Source of the DNA: Desmodus rotundus
Taxonomy: Eukaryota; Chordata; Mammalia; Chiroptera; Phyllostomidae
Length of the DNA stretch: 64,000 nt
Assembly: GCF_022682495.2 (NCBI RefSeq)
Contig: NC_071397.1
Coordinates: 5,547,082 to 5,611,081, forward strand
Direction: 5' to 3'
The translations under genes and the position numbers were made by a program. Shown one piece after another: positions 23,430-34,849 of the stretch; position 1 is the stretch's first letter; every line of letters begins with the position of its first letter. The notes beneath the pieces are model-generated. The model worked only from the letters and a program-made list of their open reading frames with translations. It was not told the origin of the DNA and did not search any database.

Positions 23430-25615
23430 ATCTGCACAGAATGTTTTTGTCGTAGCTTTACTGTGGTCTTCAAAAAACCCTAGAAGCAACCAAGATGTCC
23501 TTCAATAGGTGAATGAATAAACAGACTGGTACATCCATATAATGGAATATTATTCGGTAATAAAAAGAATTATGAACTATCAAACCCCAAGAAAACATGA
23601 ATGAATTTTAAATGCATGTTGCTGATTGAAAAAAGCTGGTCTGAAAAGGCTACATTCCATATGATTTCAGTTATATGATGGTCTGGAAATTGGAAACTAA
23701 AGTGATGGTGTGAAGATCAGTGGTTGCCAGGGGTTTGGGAGGAGAGAGGGAGGGTTGAATGGAATAGGTGTGTGGGGAAAGTTTTAGGGCAATGAAACTA
23801 TCCTGTATGATGCTAGAATGGTGGGTACCTAACACTGACTTGTCAAACACACAGAATTTTACAGCACCAAGAGTGAACCTTAATGTATACTATTTAAAAA
23901 GTCATTTAGGAGATTGTGTGATCCCAGCATAGAAGACAGAATGTAACAAGAAAATTACATTGTATAAAACAGCCTCACTGTGAAGGGAGGGTAGGGGGAA
24001 AAGATACTGACCTAAGTAACTTTGGAAACAAGACCAAGGGCAAAAGACCTGCACAGAAGTACTGTACTTTACTTGATAAAGTTGTTTGCCAAGGGGAGGT
24101 ATACAGGTTAACAGTTTTGATACTGCTATACATGTATACTGGGATACTGGAATTGAACAGTTAAGTAAATGGATGGTGGCTGGATGAAGTCAGATTTCTT
24201 TCCAGTATTTGAGTGGGAATTCACAGATGATCAAGGGATGGAGATGAGAATGATCTATATGGTAATGCAGGGGTGTCAGACTCATTTTCACTGGGGGCCA
24301 CATCAGCCTTGCAGTTGCCTTCAGAGGGCCGAAATAATTTTAGGACTGTATAAATGTAACTACTCCATAACAGTGAAGGAGTCGAAATTACATTTGGCCC
24401 TTTGGAGGCAACCATGAGGCTGATGTGGCCCCCGGTGAAAATGAGTGTGACACCCCTGTGGTAATGGGTTATAGTTGGAGATAACCAGTAAGAACTCATT
24501 ACCGATACAAGTGGTTATATATAGGAATATTTATAGATATGTATACACATAGGTTGGTACACACACAACTATTTCCTGAGTCAGTGGAGGGGGCCTACAA
24601 GCAGTGACATCCCGGTAGCATCAAGTGTTGTCCAAAACAAAGAACCAGGGTTCCTGGAGAAGTAGCAAGTTCTAGGACTGAGGCAGGAAATACACAAACA
24701 CAAGATGAACATGGAGCATATTGTAATGGCAGAAAGTAAAGGGAGTGATTTAAGAAAAAAAGATGGGAATGCCAAAGGGGACATAGAAGCCAACTAAAAA
24801 GAACTCCCCAATAGCTGAAGCTGGAACAGTCGAGCAACAAATTAAGTAGTAATGGATTATAACCCCAATGGATTATAAAGCACCCGTGAGTCCATACTAA
24901 TATGAATTAGTAGTTGATTAAATACATAAAAATGGGAGAAGAGATGAATTTGTTGTGCAGAAGAATTCCAAATTGTTTATGGAGATACTCCTTTCTCAGG
25001 GAGGGGAACCTAGGCCTCCACCCCTTAAGTGTAGGCTGTGAGCAGTGACTTCCTTCCAAAGAGTAACATGGAAAGCTGGGGGAAGAGTACCTTTGAAATG
25101 GAGATACCTGATAAGCACTTCCTCAGCCCAGGTAATCAGGTCAACATCAGCAGTGATTATTCATGGTGATAGCATGTACCCTTGATATGATGTGATGAGA
25201 ATGGCACTCTATGGTCTTTATCCCCGAAACCCATAAACCCCGTGTAAATATGAGTAAAACATCAGGCAAACCCAAACCGATGGCTGTTCTACAAAGTACC
25301 TGACCAGTACTCTTCATAGCTGTCAAAGTCATGAAAAATAGGGAAACTGTGAGAAACTGTCAGAGCTGAGAGGAACCAAGGAGACCTGAGGATGAAATGT
25401 AATGCATTTTCCTGAATTAGTAAAAACTAAGGAAATATGAATGAAGTATGGACTTAACAATAGGGATCAGTATTGGTTCATTAATTTAACAAATGTACCA
25501 TACTAGCGTAAGATATTAATGATAGTATTGGGTTCCAGGTATACAGGAACACTCGATACAATCTTAGTACCTTTTCTATAAATCTAACACTGTAAAAATA
25601 AAACTTGTTTTTTTT
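23430..25615 (+). mobile_element. Old L1 3' region, plus strand, hosting a hAT
   Basis: Starts within the ORF2 C-terminal text ('gaagcaaccaagatgtccttcaataggtgaatg', 'taatggaatattattcggtaataaa'). It continues through the long 3' untranslated region of ancient L1s, with 'ctgaccagtactcttcatagctgtcaaagtcatg' and 'aaaaactaaggaaatatgaatgaag', and ends at 'ctaacactgtaaaaataaaacttg'. Possibly two adjacent old L1s, with a junction near 23,900. No coding frame survives. It is interrupted by the fold-back element at 24,268-24,458. Confidence 0.75.
24260..24466. mobile_element. Fold-back hAT MITE with perfect 8-bp TSD
   Basis: The element at 24,268-24,458 is flanked by exact copies of tggtaatg (24,260-24,267 and 24,459-24,466). 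The ends, CAGGGGTGTC and GACACCCCTG, are perfectly inverted. The two arms stay complementary for about 70-80 bases with few mismatches, so almost the whole element is one palindrome around a short centre. It resembles two left halves of the nhAT at 9,786 and 34,850 joined head to head. It has no coding capacity. It sits inside an old L1, so it is younger than that L1. Confidence 0.93.
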
Positions 25616-27226
25616 AAAAAGAAAATACTACTTAGTGGCACACAACTAGAATTGCTTGTACTTATCTCCTCATGAAATTAAAAAAAAATTATTAAAAGCA
25701 AAATCAGATAAACCAAAAAGCTTCCTGTGATGATCTTGGAGGTTACAGTATGAGAACTGGCTTGATTCTTATACTTACCACTTTAAGAGCCCAGCAGCTT
25801 CTGTTAATTAATCGTAAACTCTTTTCATCCAATTCTGAAATTGAGGAGTAGAAATTGGTGTTCCTATGCCCTCCAAAAATGTTTACGAAAAAGTGAAATG
25901 TCCACAAATCCTGACTTTGGGTCGTGCTTACCTTCTACTTTGTGTAATAATTCTCTGTATATTTATATTAGTAGAAGTAGTCACAGATGAAAAAATTATA
26001 TACACTGAATCTTCTTCTGATGCACCAGATAAAGCTCAAAGTTTGCTCTAATTACACTCAAAGGAGAACATGGTGAAGATGCAGGGTAATTTAGAAATGC
26101 AAGAATACCTATGTAATCTCCAAAATAAACTGGAAAGAATTCTAACTCATCTGTATTCAGGGATGCTTAAATAAATCATACTCTCTTGACCTGGAGAGGT
26201 TAGTACCAACTTTGAAGTTGAATAATATTCTTAATCCCCTAGGAACAATTCAGTTATTTTTGAAACTAGTTCACTCTTCCCTTCATCACGAGTCCATTTC
26301 TACTAGTGTCTGTCCTTCCTGAATGTACAGAGTCCCCTGAAACTATAGTTAGGTCTGAGAACTAAAGGGCTGATGCAGTTGTGTCTTGTTAGACAGTCTG
26401 TGTTCTGTTATAAATGGTCTTCATCCCGTTGTCCTTTCCTGCTCAATTTATTTTGTGTTTCTTGGATCTTTCCACAAAGCAGAGCAACATAAACTATATT
26501 AGAATCTTATCTTTTAGCGGGCTCTAGGCCAGACGTTCAGAGCTCCAGATTTTGGAGAGTATAATATAGCATTGCTTTTTATGCCATAAAATTACAAGCT
26601 TGATATTCGCACCTTTTCTTTTTTAACCATTAATTTATCCCGTGGTCATAGGTGAACATCCTAAATTTGTATGATGTAATTGGTGTAGTGAGATGTCTGA
26701 TTTATCTAGTTTTGGAAAACCTTTTTTAGAGCATGAATAAACATATATTTGTACATTCCAATAGCTTCCAATCAGCTCTGTAAAAAAGTCAAAGGAATAA
26801 AAGTAAAGGTAATATCTTTGTCCTTGGGAATAAAAACTAGTTCCACACAAAAGAAATGAGCTTTGGTTGTTGGCCTGACTTGCTCTCAATCTTTTTCTTT
26901 CAGTCTAAATATTGATATATTAAGTGAATACAGAGTTTAACAATTATGTACTACCTTTATGCTTGATTCTCTGGTTATTGTTTATATTTTAGTTTTCTTA
27001 TTATTTGAAATGTAGATGAGAATAGTTCCCAAAGTTACTGAAATTTTAGGGCTTAAGATCTATCAGCTTTGAATCTTCAGTTTAGATTTTAATTAAAGTG
27101 GCTAAAATTGTACTGGGCTTCCACTATTTCTCCATTGAAATCATTGACATACTAGAGTGAAAACAAAACTACTTCAAAGATCAAATTGTTCAGTGATCAA
27201 AAGGAAGTAGTTTGATTATATTTGAT
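25616..27226. other. Non-coding stretch with one odd open frame
   Basis: Unique sequence apart from the open frame at 25,866-26,171. No SINE, L1 or MIR recognised in it. Confidence 0.45.
25866..26171 (+). pseudogene. Small transmembrane open frame with one internal stop, origin unknown
   Basis: From the ATG at 25,866 a frame of 61 codons runs to a TAA at 26,049-26,051, then continues in the same frame for 40 codons to a second TAA at 26,172-26,174. The first part has a basic and polar N-terminus (MPSKNVYEKVK), one strongly hydrophobic segment of about 20 residues (roughly residues 20-40, core YLLLCVIILCIFILV) and an acidic, Ser-rich tail. The second part is Glu/Asn/Gln/Leu-rich and could be helical. 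The layout resembles a type II membrane protein stub. I do not recognise the family. There is no poly(A) tail, intron sign or TSD. It could be an exon or retrocopy decayed by one stop, or chance. Confidence 0.25.
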
Positions 27227-27236
27227 TAATTAACTT

Positions 27237-27440
27237 TATTTTATTTTTAATACTATATTTATTTTTAGAGAGGGAGAGAAGCATCGATGTGCAGGAGATA
27301 CATTGATCGGTTTGCCTTTTGCACGCCCCCAACCAGGGACCTGGCCCACAGCCCAGGCATGTGCCCTGACTGGGAAGCAAACTGGCGACTTTTCAGTCCA
27401 CAGGCCCGTGCTCAGTCCTCTGAGCCACACCAGCCAGAGC
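27237..27440 (-). mobile_element. Ves-type SINE, minus strand
   Basis: TSD TAATTAACTT at 27,227-27,236 and 27,441-27,450. Head on the minus strand 'gctctggctggtgtggctcag', core 'gtcagggcacatgcctgggc', then 'atgtatctcctgcacatcg' and an A-rich tail. Same subfamily feature as the copy at 22,439. Confidence 0.94.
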
Positions 27441-27450
27441 TAATTAACTT

Positions 27451-29635
27451 GATTTTAGTATCCGTGAAGGTGAGATGCTGGGATACTTGACCCAGTGGCT
27501 AGCAGGTAATGGACAGTGGTTGCTCACTAGAAAGTACCCATCTTTTATGACCAACATCTTCGGCCTGCAGTTGTCAGGCAAGGACAAACTGAGCTAATTT
27601 ATCATCTTACTAGAAGGATATATGTTTTCACAAGTGAAAATACATCAAATGTGAACATTTTAAATAAAGGAAGCCCCAGAAGCTTTGTCCAATTAATAAA
27701 AAGCTTGAGTTACAGAATATTCAAAAAAAGGGATGTGATTTTCTTTAAAAGAACAAAATACAGCACTGTAAGAACCCATGTGTTATTTATATAAGCCAAT
27801 ATAAACACAAACTGGGTGTGGCTCAGCAACAAACACTGTCTGCGCCCTAGGAAGACTTGAGAACAAAGATAATACCCTCAGGAAGCTTAGAGTCTAGTTC
27901 TGAATTACAGTTGTATTTTAACTTAATTTATGATTATTAAATCATCTTTTGTATTGTATTTGCTTATAAATAGGAATTAATGGAATTTGAGTAAATGAAC
28001 TTGTACTGTTGAAAGCTAGGCAGACAGAATCTTAAGTTCCTGTTTATATCTCTCTACCTTCTTCCCTCAGGGTACCCTTCTATCACTCTATTACTTTGGT
28101 TCCTTACCCCAGCCATCATTGTCTGTATTCCAAATGAAAACACGCTAGTGTATATTTTCTTTAAGGCTCTACTGTTGAATGGCAACTTCCTTTTTCTTCC
28201 TCTCAGCTTTACTCATTAATTTTTTAATATTTAATATCAGACCAAAGGATAACCCGGGCTCATCATTCAGTTTTCTGGGGTCAGCATTCTAAGTTTTACA
28301 GTGGTCCCTTAGAGGAATGTTGTAGCACTGTATTTTAAAAGTTTAGTAACAGGATTTGGGTATGTAGCAGATGTGGAGAGTCTACTATGGCAGGGGCTTC
28401 AAATTAATGTCCTCAAACTTAGGTATATACAGTTTGGGATCTTGTGGTTGTAGAAAACCTTTGTGTATTATGAAGTTGATTTCTGATAGTAGATATTTGG
28501 TGGAATCTTAGCAAAGGGGATATCTGATTTCCAACACGTTAGCTCTTAGTATTATATTGCCTGCCTTGTAAATGTGATCAGTGTTCTTTCTGTGCTGGAG
28601 TCCTTTCCTCCTTTTCTCTTCCCCTCCAGTCTTCGCCCCTCCCACCTTTTGCATTTGTTGGGGCTGCCCTGTGACAGCAATATCCTGATTAAGGCAACAA
28701 ACTATTATTATAAATGCAAAAACTTTGTTTTTGACAAGAATACTTTTGTTCAGATGAAAGTGAACGATATTAGGATTTTTCATTTGTACTTCTGATGCTC
28801 TAATTCTAAATTTTGAATATCTGAATGTGCAACATATAAATTTATAACCTTTAAACTTGACTTTTTAGATCAACACACAGTGTTATTGTAGAATAGGAAT
28901 GGGCTAGGAAAACTGAGATCCCAGAGATAATTTTCATTCTTTATTTTTAACCATTTACAGTTAAAATGCTCATCTCTTCCATTAAGTGGCCAGCTATGCA
29001 ACAGATGTGTTAAAGATATGCCAGATTGGAAAAAATAGAGTGGCAGTTCCTTTGGGGGCTCAGGCAGTAATCAGCCAGGGCTTATGCAAAGTCTGTAAAA
29101 TACAGATACTGAACTAGAAAATCATTATTATCCTCTCTAACTATGAAAGTTGGTGATTTTCTTGGCATCAGAAATTAGTGGAAGTGTATGTGAATTGTGA
29201 AATGCTAAGCCTGTAACAAAAGGGGATAGTTGGAGCAGTGGCTTTGAAGTTTTTATATGAGGAAGATCGAAAATGAGAGTCTGCCCAGCAGATTTGCAGA
29301 GAATCTTTGATAAACTTCTTTAGTGCTATTTCAAACCCCAGGAGCTCCACATAAGATAGCTTTATTTTGGGCTCTCTTATGGACATATTATATGTATCTA
29401 CTCTCTCTGGATAGATCTAAGCACTTTTTTGAAAAAGAGTGCTGAACTCTCAAAGATGGGGTTTAATATCTTTACCAATAGATGGCAGACATTGACAGAT
29501 GGTTTCTAAGCATAATTCCTTCCAATCAAACCTTAATTTCTTTATACCGTCAGTGTATAAATGAGTATAGGTGTATATTACTACATTTTTCAATAAGAAC
29601 TAACAGTTGATTGCCAAAAATACACTTTTAAGAGT
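27451..29635. other. Non-coding stretch, no gene seen
   Basis: Unique AT-rich sequence. Open frames at 28,508-28,783 (minus) and 28,574-28,795 (plus) overlap on opposite strands and show no family. A CTCF-like word lies at 29,475-29,488. Confidence 0.5.
29475..29488 (+). promoter_or_regulatory. CTCF-like site
   Basis: CCAATAGATGGCAG matches the core CTCF motif CCASYAGRKGGCRS at 13 of 14 positions (the fourth base is A rather than C or G). It lies in unique sequence. CTCF binding is inferred from the motif only. Confidence 0.35.
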
Positions 29636-29639
29636 ACCC

Positions 29640-29860
29640 ACCTTTTCTAGATCAGAATCACACAGTGTAGTAGAGGCAGCTCTGAAACAAGATTTACATG
29701 TCTCCAGCCTTCTCTCAGTTTTGGGCTCTTGGGCAAGTAATTTAACCACTCTGAAAGACAGTTACTTTTTTGTAGAATGATAATAATACTACCTATTCTG
29801 TTCGTATCATATAATTCTTGTGAGAATAAAATATGTATATTAAAGTATTTTGAAAATATA
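29640..29860 (+). repeat. MIR SINE
   Basis: 'gtagaggcagctctgaaac', 'ttgggctcttgggcaagtaatttaaccactctgaaag', 'gtagaatgataataatactacctattc' and 'ttgtgagaataaaatatg' follow MIR order on the plus strand. Confidence 0.75.
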
Positions 29861-32530
29861 CTTCAATAATTCATGACCATGGTACTGTCACAAGGCCATT
29901 GTTTGGGAAGAGGAAAGAATCAGTAGTTTAAAATTGTTTATGAAACTAGTTTCTACTCTTTTATTTTAGAATTAATGAAACTGAAATCTGCCTCACGTAG
30001 CTAGTGAGTTGCGGATACAGGTCAGTGACTGGCACCTCCTGAACAGTCCAGTCACTCTTTTCTCACACACTGCGCGGATTCTTCTTTCCCTTTAGATTCA
30101 AAGGCAGTCGCACCCATCTCATGGTCTTTGGGGGGTTGGAGAGGAGAGGAGAGGAAGGGTTAAAACAGGTTTTGTAACTTTGTTTCCTTTTTGACAGAAG
30201 TATTTAACATAGATTTCCGAAAGGATCATTGCATCCGCGGCACTGAGGTCAAAGCTGTGGTGTAGATATCAACAGCAAGTAGCAGTCTTACCAAGTCTGA
30301 CCCTCTCGGTGCTCTGCGACGGCGAGAGTTGGAGGCTGTGGCCATTTCAGGGTTTTGTGAAGAATCCAGTAAGAATTGTGTGCTTTTGTAGTTGATTCTA
30401 AGTAAGTCATGATCATGTGTATTTTCACAGATGTGATGGAATTATTTATTGTAAGAAGTAGAAAACAGTGTTGACAGAGCTATCTTTCTCTAAGCACCAT
30501 TGAAATCAGAGTAATTTTTCTTCCTTTGCCAGTTATGACAAATAACTTTCCATTTATACAGTGTTATACAAAAATATGAATACATTAAATCAAATAATCA
30601 CTTTTCTTATAATGATGGATTTTTAACAAATCTTTTTAATTATTATACAGTTATTATATTCTGCATAGCTAATAATGTGTGACTTACCAAGAAGAGGATA
30701 TTACATCTGAAAAGTCTTAATTTAATCATGTTTCCAGAACAGGATAGGTTTCAAAAATTACTATGGTTTTATAGTTTTTTTTTGCTGTGTATGAGGTAAA
30801 GTAGACTGCTTGGCTGTTACCAGTCTGCACTAAACTGAATGGACAGTTCAGGGTACATGAGCACATACACGCATTTGGCAGATTCATTAAACCCATAATT
30901 CTGGTCCTTTGAAAGCCCTTTAAAAAGTTATTAATTAGGCAGTCGCAGGTTAGTGAACCAGGAGAGTCATCTCGTGGAGTACTAGATGAACTCAGGAAGG
31001 CCGAGCTGGCTTCAGCAACTGTCCCCTACGTGATGTGGCTCTGAGGCTCACACCGAAGACGTATAACGTAGTATTACTCTGGTTTTCTGCGGTGACAGCT
31101 CCGACGTGCATTATGCCTCAGAGAAAGGTCCTCATCTTCCCATCATGACACGTGGTATACCATTTATGTATATTGTCTTTTGTGGGTAAAGGAATTTGAG
31201 AAAGTGCATTTAATGGACCTGAGGTAATGTTTAATAACAGAAGATATAAGTTAAATTGGCCAGCTCTTGTGTGTGTCTACATTTAATTCAATAGAGTGTG
31301 AGGTGGTAAAAATTTTCACACTAATTTTATTTCATATTTAACAATTCTAATTTTTTTAAATACAGAACATGTGAAAGTTGCTTAATTAGGAGGCTGTCCT
31401 TTTAAAGTTACCTACAAATTAGGCCTGCTTTAAGAACTCTGCTGTTAGTGCTTTGTCCACATTCAGTGCTATTAATGCAAAATAAGCTGCTAGCACCTGG
31501 GTAAAACATTTCTTCTTTCTGTTATGAATAACACAGGGTGCAAAACTCACCCACATACTTCTCGCAAAAACAACAAAACTTATGCACAACACTGACATGT
31601 ACTCAGCCCAGAGAGCAGAGGATGAGATTTTTTTTGACTGATGGTTTTGTCATCTCTGGATTGTTCAGAGAGGAGGAAGGAACGAGAGGTGTAGATTTCT
31701 TGAAATAAAAGGCTGTCAGAGTTCCAAGGACCTGAGGAATTGTCTCACGTAGTATGCCTAAATGTTTTAACACCCCCCCCCCCCCCAATCCGGAATAACC
31801 AGAGGAAGTCAGCACACTTCCATTAGTGTCACAACCTGGGGGGTGGAGGGGAGGACTTGAAAATGCCACAAGGGATTCTCATTGTTTCTGCACTTACACC
31901 TACATGTTACACCTACCCCCTCTATTGAGAGTCCAGCATCCTCTGATCCCGGGGAGGGAGAGGTATGGAGGAGTTATTTGAGTTAGGTGGTTCTCAGAAT
32001 TTGGATCACATCAAATTGTTTAAAAAAAATTAAAGAGAAGGGAAAGTGACTGACATAGGTTTGCCAGCTTTTATTCACTTGGACATTTAGAGAGAAAGTC
32101 ATCAAGATAGAGTTACAAATAAAGTAAATTATAACAAACAGATGTAACGATGGTAGAATATGTTTACCTTTATGAAACACTGATATTGTCCTTTCTGTAC
32201 TCAGTTAACTGAAAAGTTTCATCACCCAGTCCAGGATTGGCCTAGGATTTAGGAGTTACTAATCAAGTGATATAATTAACTTGAAAAATACTATGACAGT
32301 TTAAAATTAAAAATTATGATGTTAGCCTATTGCAGCTCAAAGTTAATTCTTGCCTGATGGTAAGCACTGCTGCAGAATAATTTTAATTAACTTTAGGTTC
32401 AACAACTGCAGAGGCTTATAGAAAATTTGAACACAACTGAGAAAGCAACCCAAATCAGTTTCAGCAGGTGCTCCTGAAGGTGGGTGGTGTACATTGCCAT
32501 ATTCACAAATAACAGTCTTTTGGGGATTGT
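29861..32530. other. Non-coding stretch with a CpG cluster
   Basis: Mostly AT-rich unique sequence. It contains a C-run of 14 at 31,773-31,786, a CpG cluster at 30,945-31,155 and two segments (31,370-31,520 and 32,270-32,400) that look like conserved non-coding DNA by composition. No gene recognised. Confidence 0.45.
30945..31155. promoter_or_regulatory. Local CpG cluster
   Basis: Eleven CpG dinucleotides occur in about 210 bases at about 50% GC, while the neighbouring kilobases have almost none. It is too small and not GC-rich enough for a classical CpG island. It may be a hypomethylated enhancer-like element. No promoter motif recognised. Confidence 0.3.
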
Positions 32531-32539
32531 GGAATATAT

Positions 32540-32760
32540 ATGCTGAAATCTTGAAGATGGGTTTAGGGCCTTGCTACTCCACCTATAATCTAGGGACTAG
32601 CTCTGTTAGTACTTGGGGGCTGCTGGAAATGAAGAATCTCGGGCCCCACCCCGGAGCTGCTGAATCAGAACCTGCTGAATCAGAACCTGCTGAACCAGAA
32701 CCTGCATTTTAACAAGATCTCTAGGGGATTCACATGCATAACAAACTTGGATACTGCTTT
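32540..32760. mobile_element. MER5/MER20-type hAT-Charlie remnant
   Basis: 'tctcgggccccaccccggagctgctgaatcagaacctgc' followed by 'attttaacaagatctctaggggattcacatgcat' is the characteristic body of the short ancient hAT-Charlie elements. The left part is weak. It contains the 15-bp triplication at 32,659-32,703. Confidence 0.65.
32659..32703. repeat. 15-bp tandem repeat, three copies
   Basis: GCTGAATCAGAACCT occurs at 32,659-32,673 and 32,674-32,688, and a one-base variant at 32,689-32,703. It arose inside the ancient DNA transposon remnant. Confidence 0.9.
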
Positions 32761-33026
32761 CTGGGACCTTTCTGAAAGCTAGGGTTTCAGTGAGGTAATT
32801 TCCACATAGCCTTTGTCTCATCTAATTAACTAGTGTTATAAGTGAGGATTACTAGAGGAAATAGGTTGTTAAAAATAGCAACTAAGTCTAGCCCAAAAGT
32901 GTAGTACAGAGTGGTTTTAAGACCAACATTAATGATAATATGACATAATTAGCTTATCAGTTAGATATAAATCAGTATATCTAAAAGAATCAGAAGTTGT
33001 TTTTAAGGCTTATCTTTTCAGGATTA

Positions 33027-33238
33027 TTTTTTTAAAAGTCATTTTATTTTAATTGGTTCTAGAGGGAGAGGAAGGGGGGGAGAAAGAGAGGGAGAGAAAC
33101 ATCTATCAGTTGACTGTCACATGCCCCCTACTGGGGACTGAGGCCACAACCCAGGCATGCGCCCTGACCAGGAATCAAACCTACGAAACTTTGGGTTTGT
33201 GGGATGATGCCCAACCAACTCAGCCACACCGGCCAGCG
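33027..33238 (-). mobile_element. Ves-related SINE, divergent subfamily, minus strand
   Basis: TSD TTTCAGGATTA at 33,016-33,026 and 33,239-33,249. The minus-strand head reads 'ctggccggtgtggctgagttggttgggcatcatcccac', which differs from the main Ves head and points to another source tRNA-like subfamily. The core 'ggtttgattcctggtcagggc' remains recognisable. Confidence 0.92.
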
Positions 33239-33249
33239 TTTCAGGATTA

Positions 33250-33737
33250 GTTTTATTTTTAGTAAAACTTAGATAAAATTGCAAATAAGGGAACATTTTT
33301 TAAGCAGGAAGAAATTTGCATCACAGTTTTTGGAATACACAGTAACAAGCAATGGAATTTTCTAATGTTTGACGTTATTTGTTCCACCCTTCACCCCTCC
33401 TCCAGCCCAGCCAGCTTCAAAACTCTGTTGATAGTGAATATTTTGAACATGAGGACTCTGTTCTGTTTGGGTATGTCTAGCAATGGGGAGATCCTCCCTT
33501 TCTCCCTGTTTGTCCCTCTATCCATCTCCCTAGCCCCTCTCACACTTTTTGGGGAGGCCCTCTTTTCAATGGATAGTTTCACTGTTAGTGTAAATTTAAA
33601 CTTATTGGTGAAAGTACTAAGGTTCTTGAGAACTTGTCCAGTACTTACACAAAGACTGTTGCTCACTTTTAAAGGCACTTTGAAGGGCATAGGTTTAAAT
33701 TTGCTGAGTGGAATTATGATCTATAAAAATTACAATG
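33250..33737. other. Non-coding stretch, no gene seen
   Basis: Opposite-strand open frames overlap here (33,365-33,802 plus and 33,391-33,690 minus). The plus frame runs into the neighbouring SINE, so neither is credible. Confidence 0.5.
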
Positions 33738-33940
33738 GGCCCTGGCTGGTGTGGCTCCGTGGGTTGAGTGCCAGCCTGCAAAGCAAGGGGTTGCTGGTTT
33801 GATTTCTAGTCAGGGCACATGCCTGGGTTGCAGGCCAGGTCCCCAGTAGGGGGTGTGCGAGCGGCAACCACACATTGATGTTTCTCTCCCTCTCTTTCTC
33901 CCTTCCCCTCTAAAAATAAATAAAATCTTAAAAAAAAGGA
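33738..33940 (+). mobile_element. Ves-type SINE, plus strand
   Basis: Starts 'gggccctggctggtgtggctc' and continues through 'gtcagggcacatgcctgggttgcagg', 'ccccagtagggggtg', 'caaccacacattgatgtttctc', a CT-rich block, 'ctctaaaaataaataaaatc' and an A-run. I did not find a convincing TSD. Confidence 0.93.
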
Positions 33941-34841
33941 ATTTCTAGTAATAGATATTTAAATATATAATCATTCCTTTATGTTTGTATACAGGGTTCA
34001 GAGAGTCTTTAGTGCCCTGTAATTAAGAATCCCCTTAAGGATGTTTACCTGCAAGCATATTGTTCAAAATGGACTCTCTCACTCCTGTACTAGAATTGGT
34101 TCCTTTATACTGGTTGTGAGTAAGCATTAAGTGCCTGAATTGCCTTCTGTGGAAGAACTAAATGATTGGAGGATCTGAACATTAGGGAGTCTTCATTGTG
34201 TACTTTTTTATGCCTTTTGAATTTTGAGCCCTGTGAATGGGTTGCTAATCAAATAAATAGATAAGTAAGTGTGTGATTTGTGATGCCAGTACTTTCAAGT
34301 GAAAGGGAAGAAAATGGGAGGTTTGGATGGCATCTTGACAAAAGATTAATGCTTTTGGAAGTCCTTGGTGGTGGAGTTCTTCTCTTTCTCCCTCTGCAGC
34401 AAGTAACTTCCAAAACACTGCTGGATATCAGGTTAGAAAAGAGCTTATTGTTCATCTCCTACCTTGTGGTCTTCTGTGTAAATATCCATCTGAAAATGAT
34501 TATATCTGGAGAGATAAAGCCATCTTCCAAATCTCACTCATGTCTGTTAGTCTGCAAGAGCCTGACAAAACTGTGTCCTGCTCTCTTATAGGGTCCTGCC
34601 ATAATCTGTAACACGGAGCCACCATCCAGATTTTGCTTTGGAAGTGGGTTTGGTTTAGCTACTTTTGGAGGGGATTTCCCAAGAAATTCCTGGAGCAAAT
34701 TAGGTCTTCTCCTTCCAACCATATTCATATTCCAACAGAGAGACCCATCTTTGTTTTAATCTGGACATATTTTAAGGGAGCAGATGTTATGACTAGTAGT
34801 TAACAAAATGCATTTGTAGTTACAAACTGTGTGTAATCAGT
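33941..34841. other. Non-coding stretch, no gene seen
   Basis: Overlapping opposite-strand open frames at 34,249-34,591 lack family features. No named repeat. Confidence 0.5.
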
Positions 34842-34849
34842 CTCTAGAG

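Noticed and set aside
33365..33802. 145-codon plus frame and overlapping minus frame
   Set aside because: The plus frame ends inside a SINE head and the two frames overlap on opposite strands; no domain.
34249..34591. Overlapping frames on both strands
   Set aside because: Neither has recognisable features; shadows of each other.
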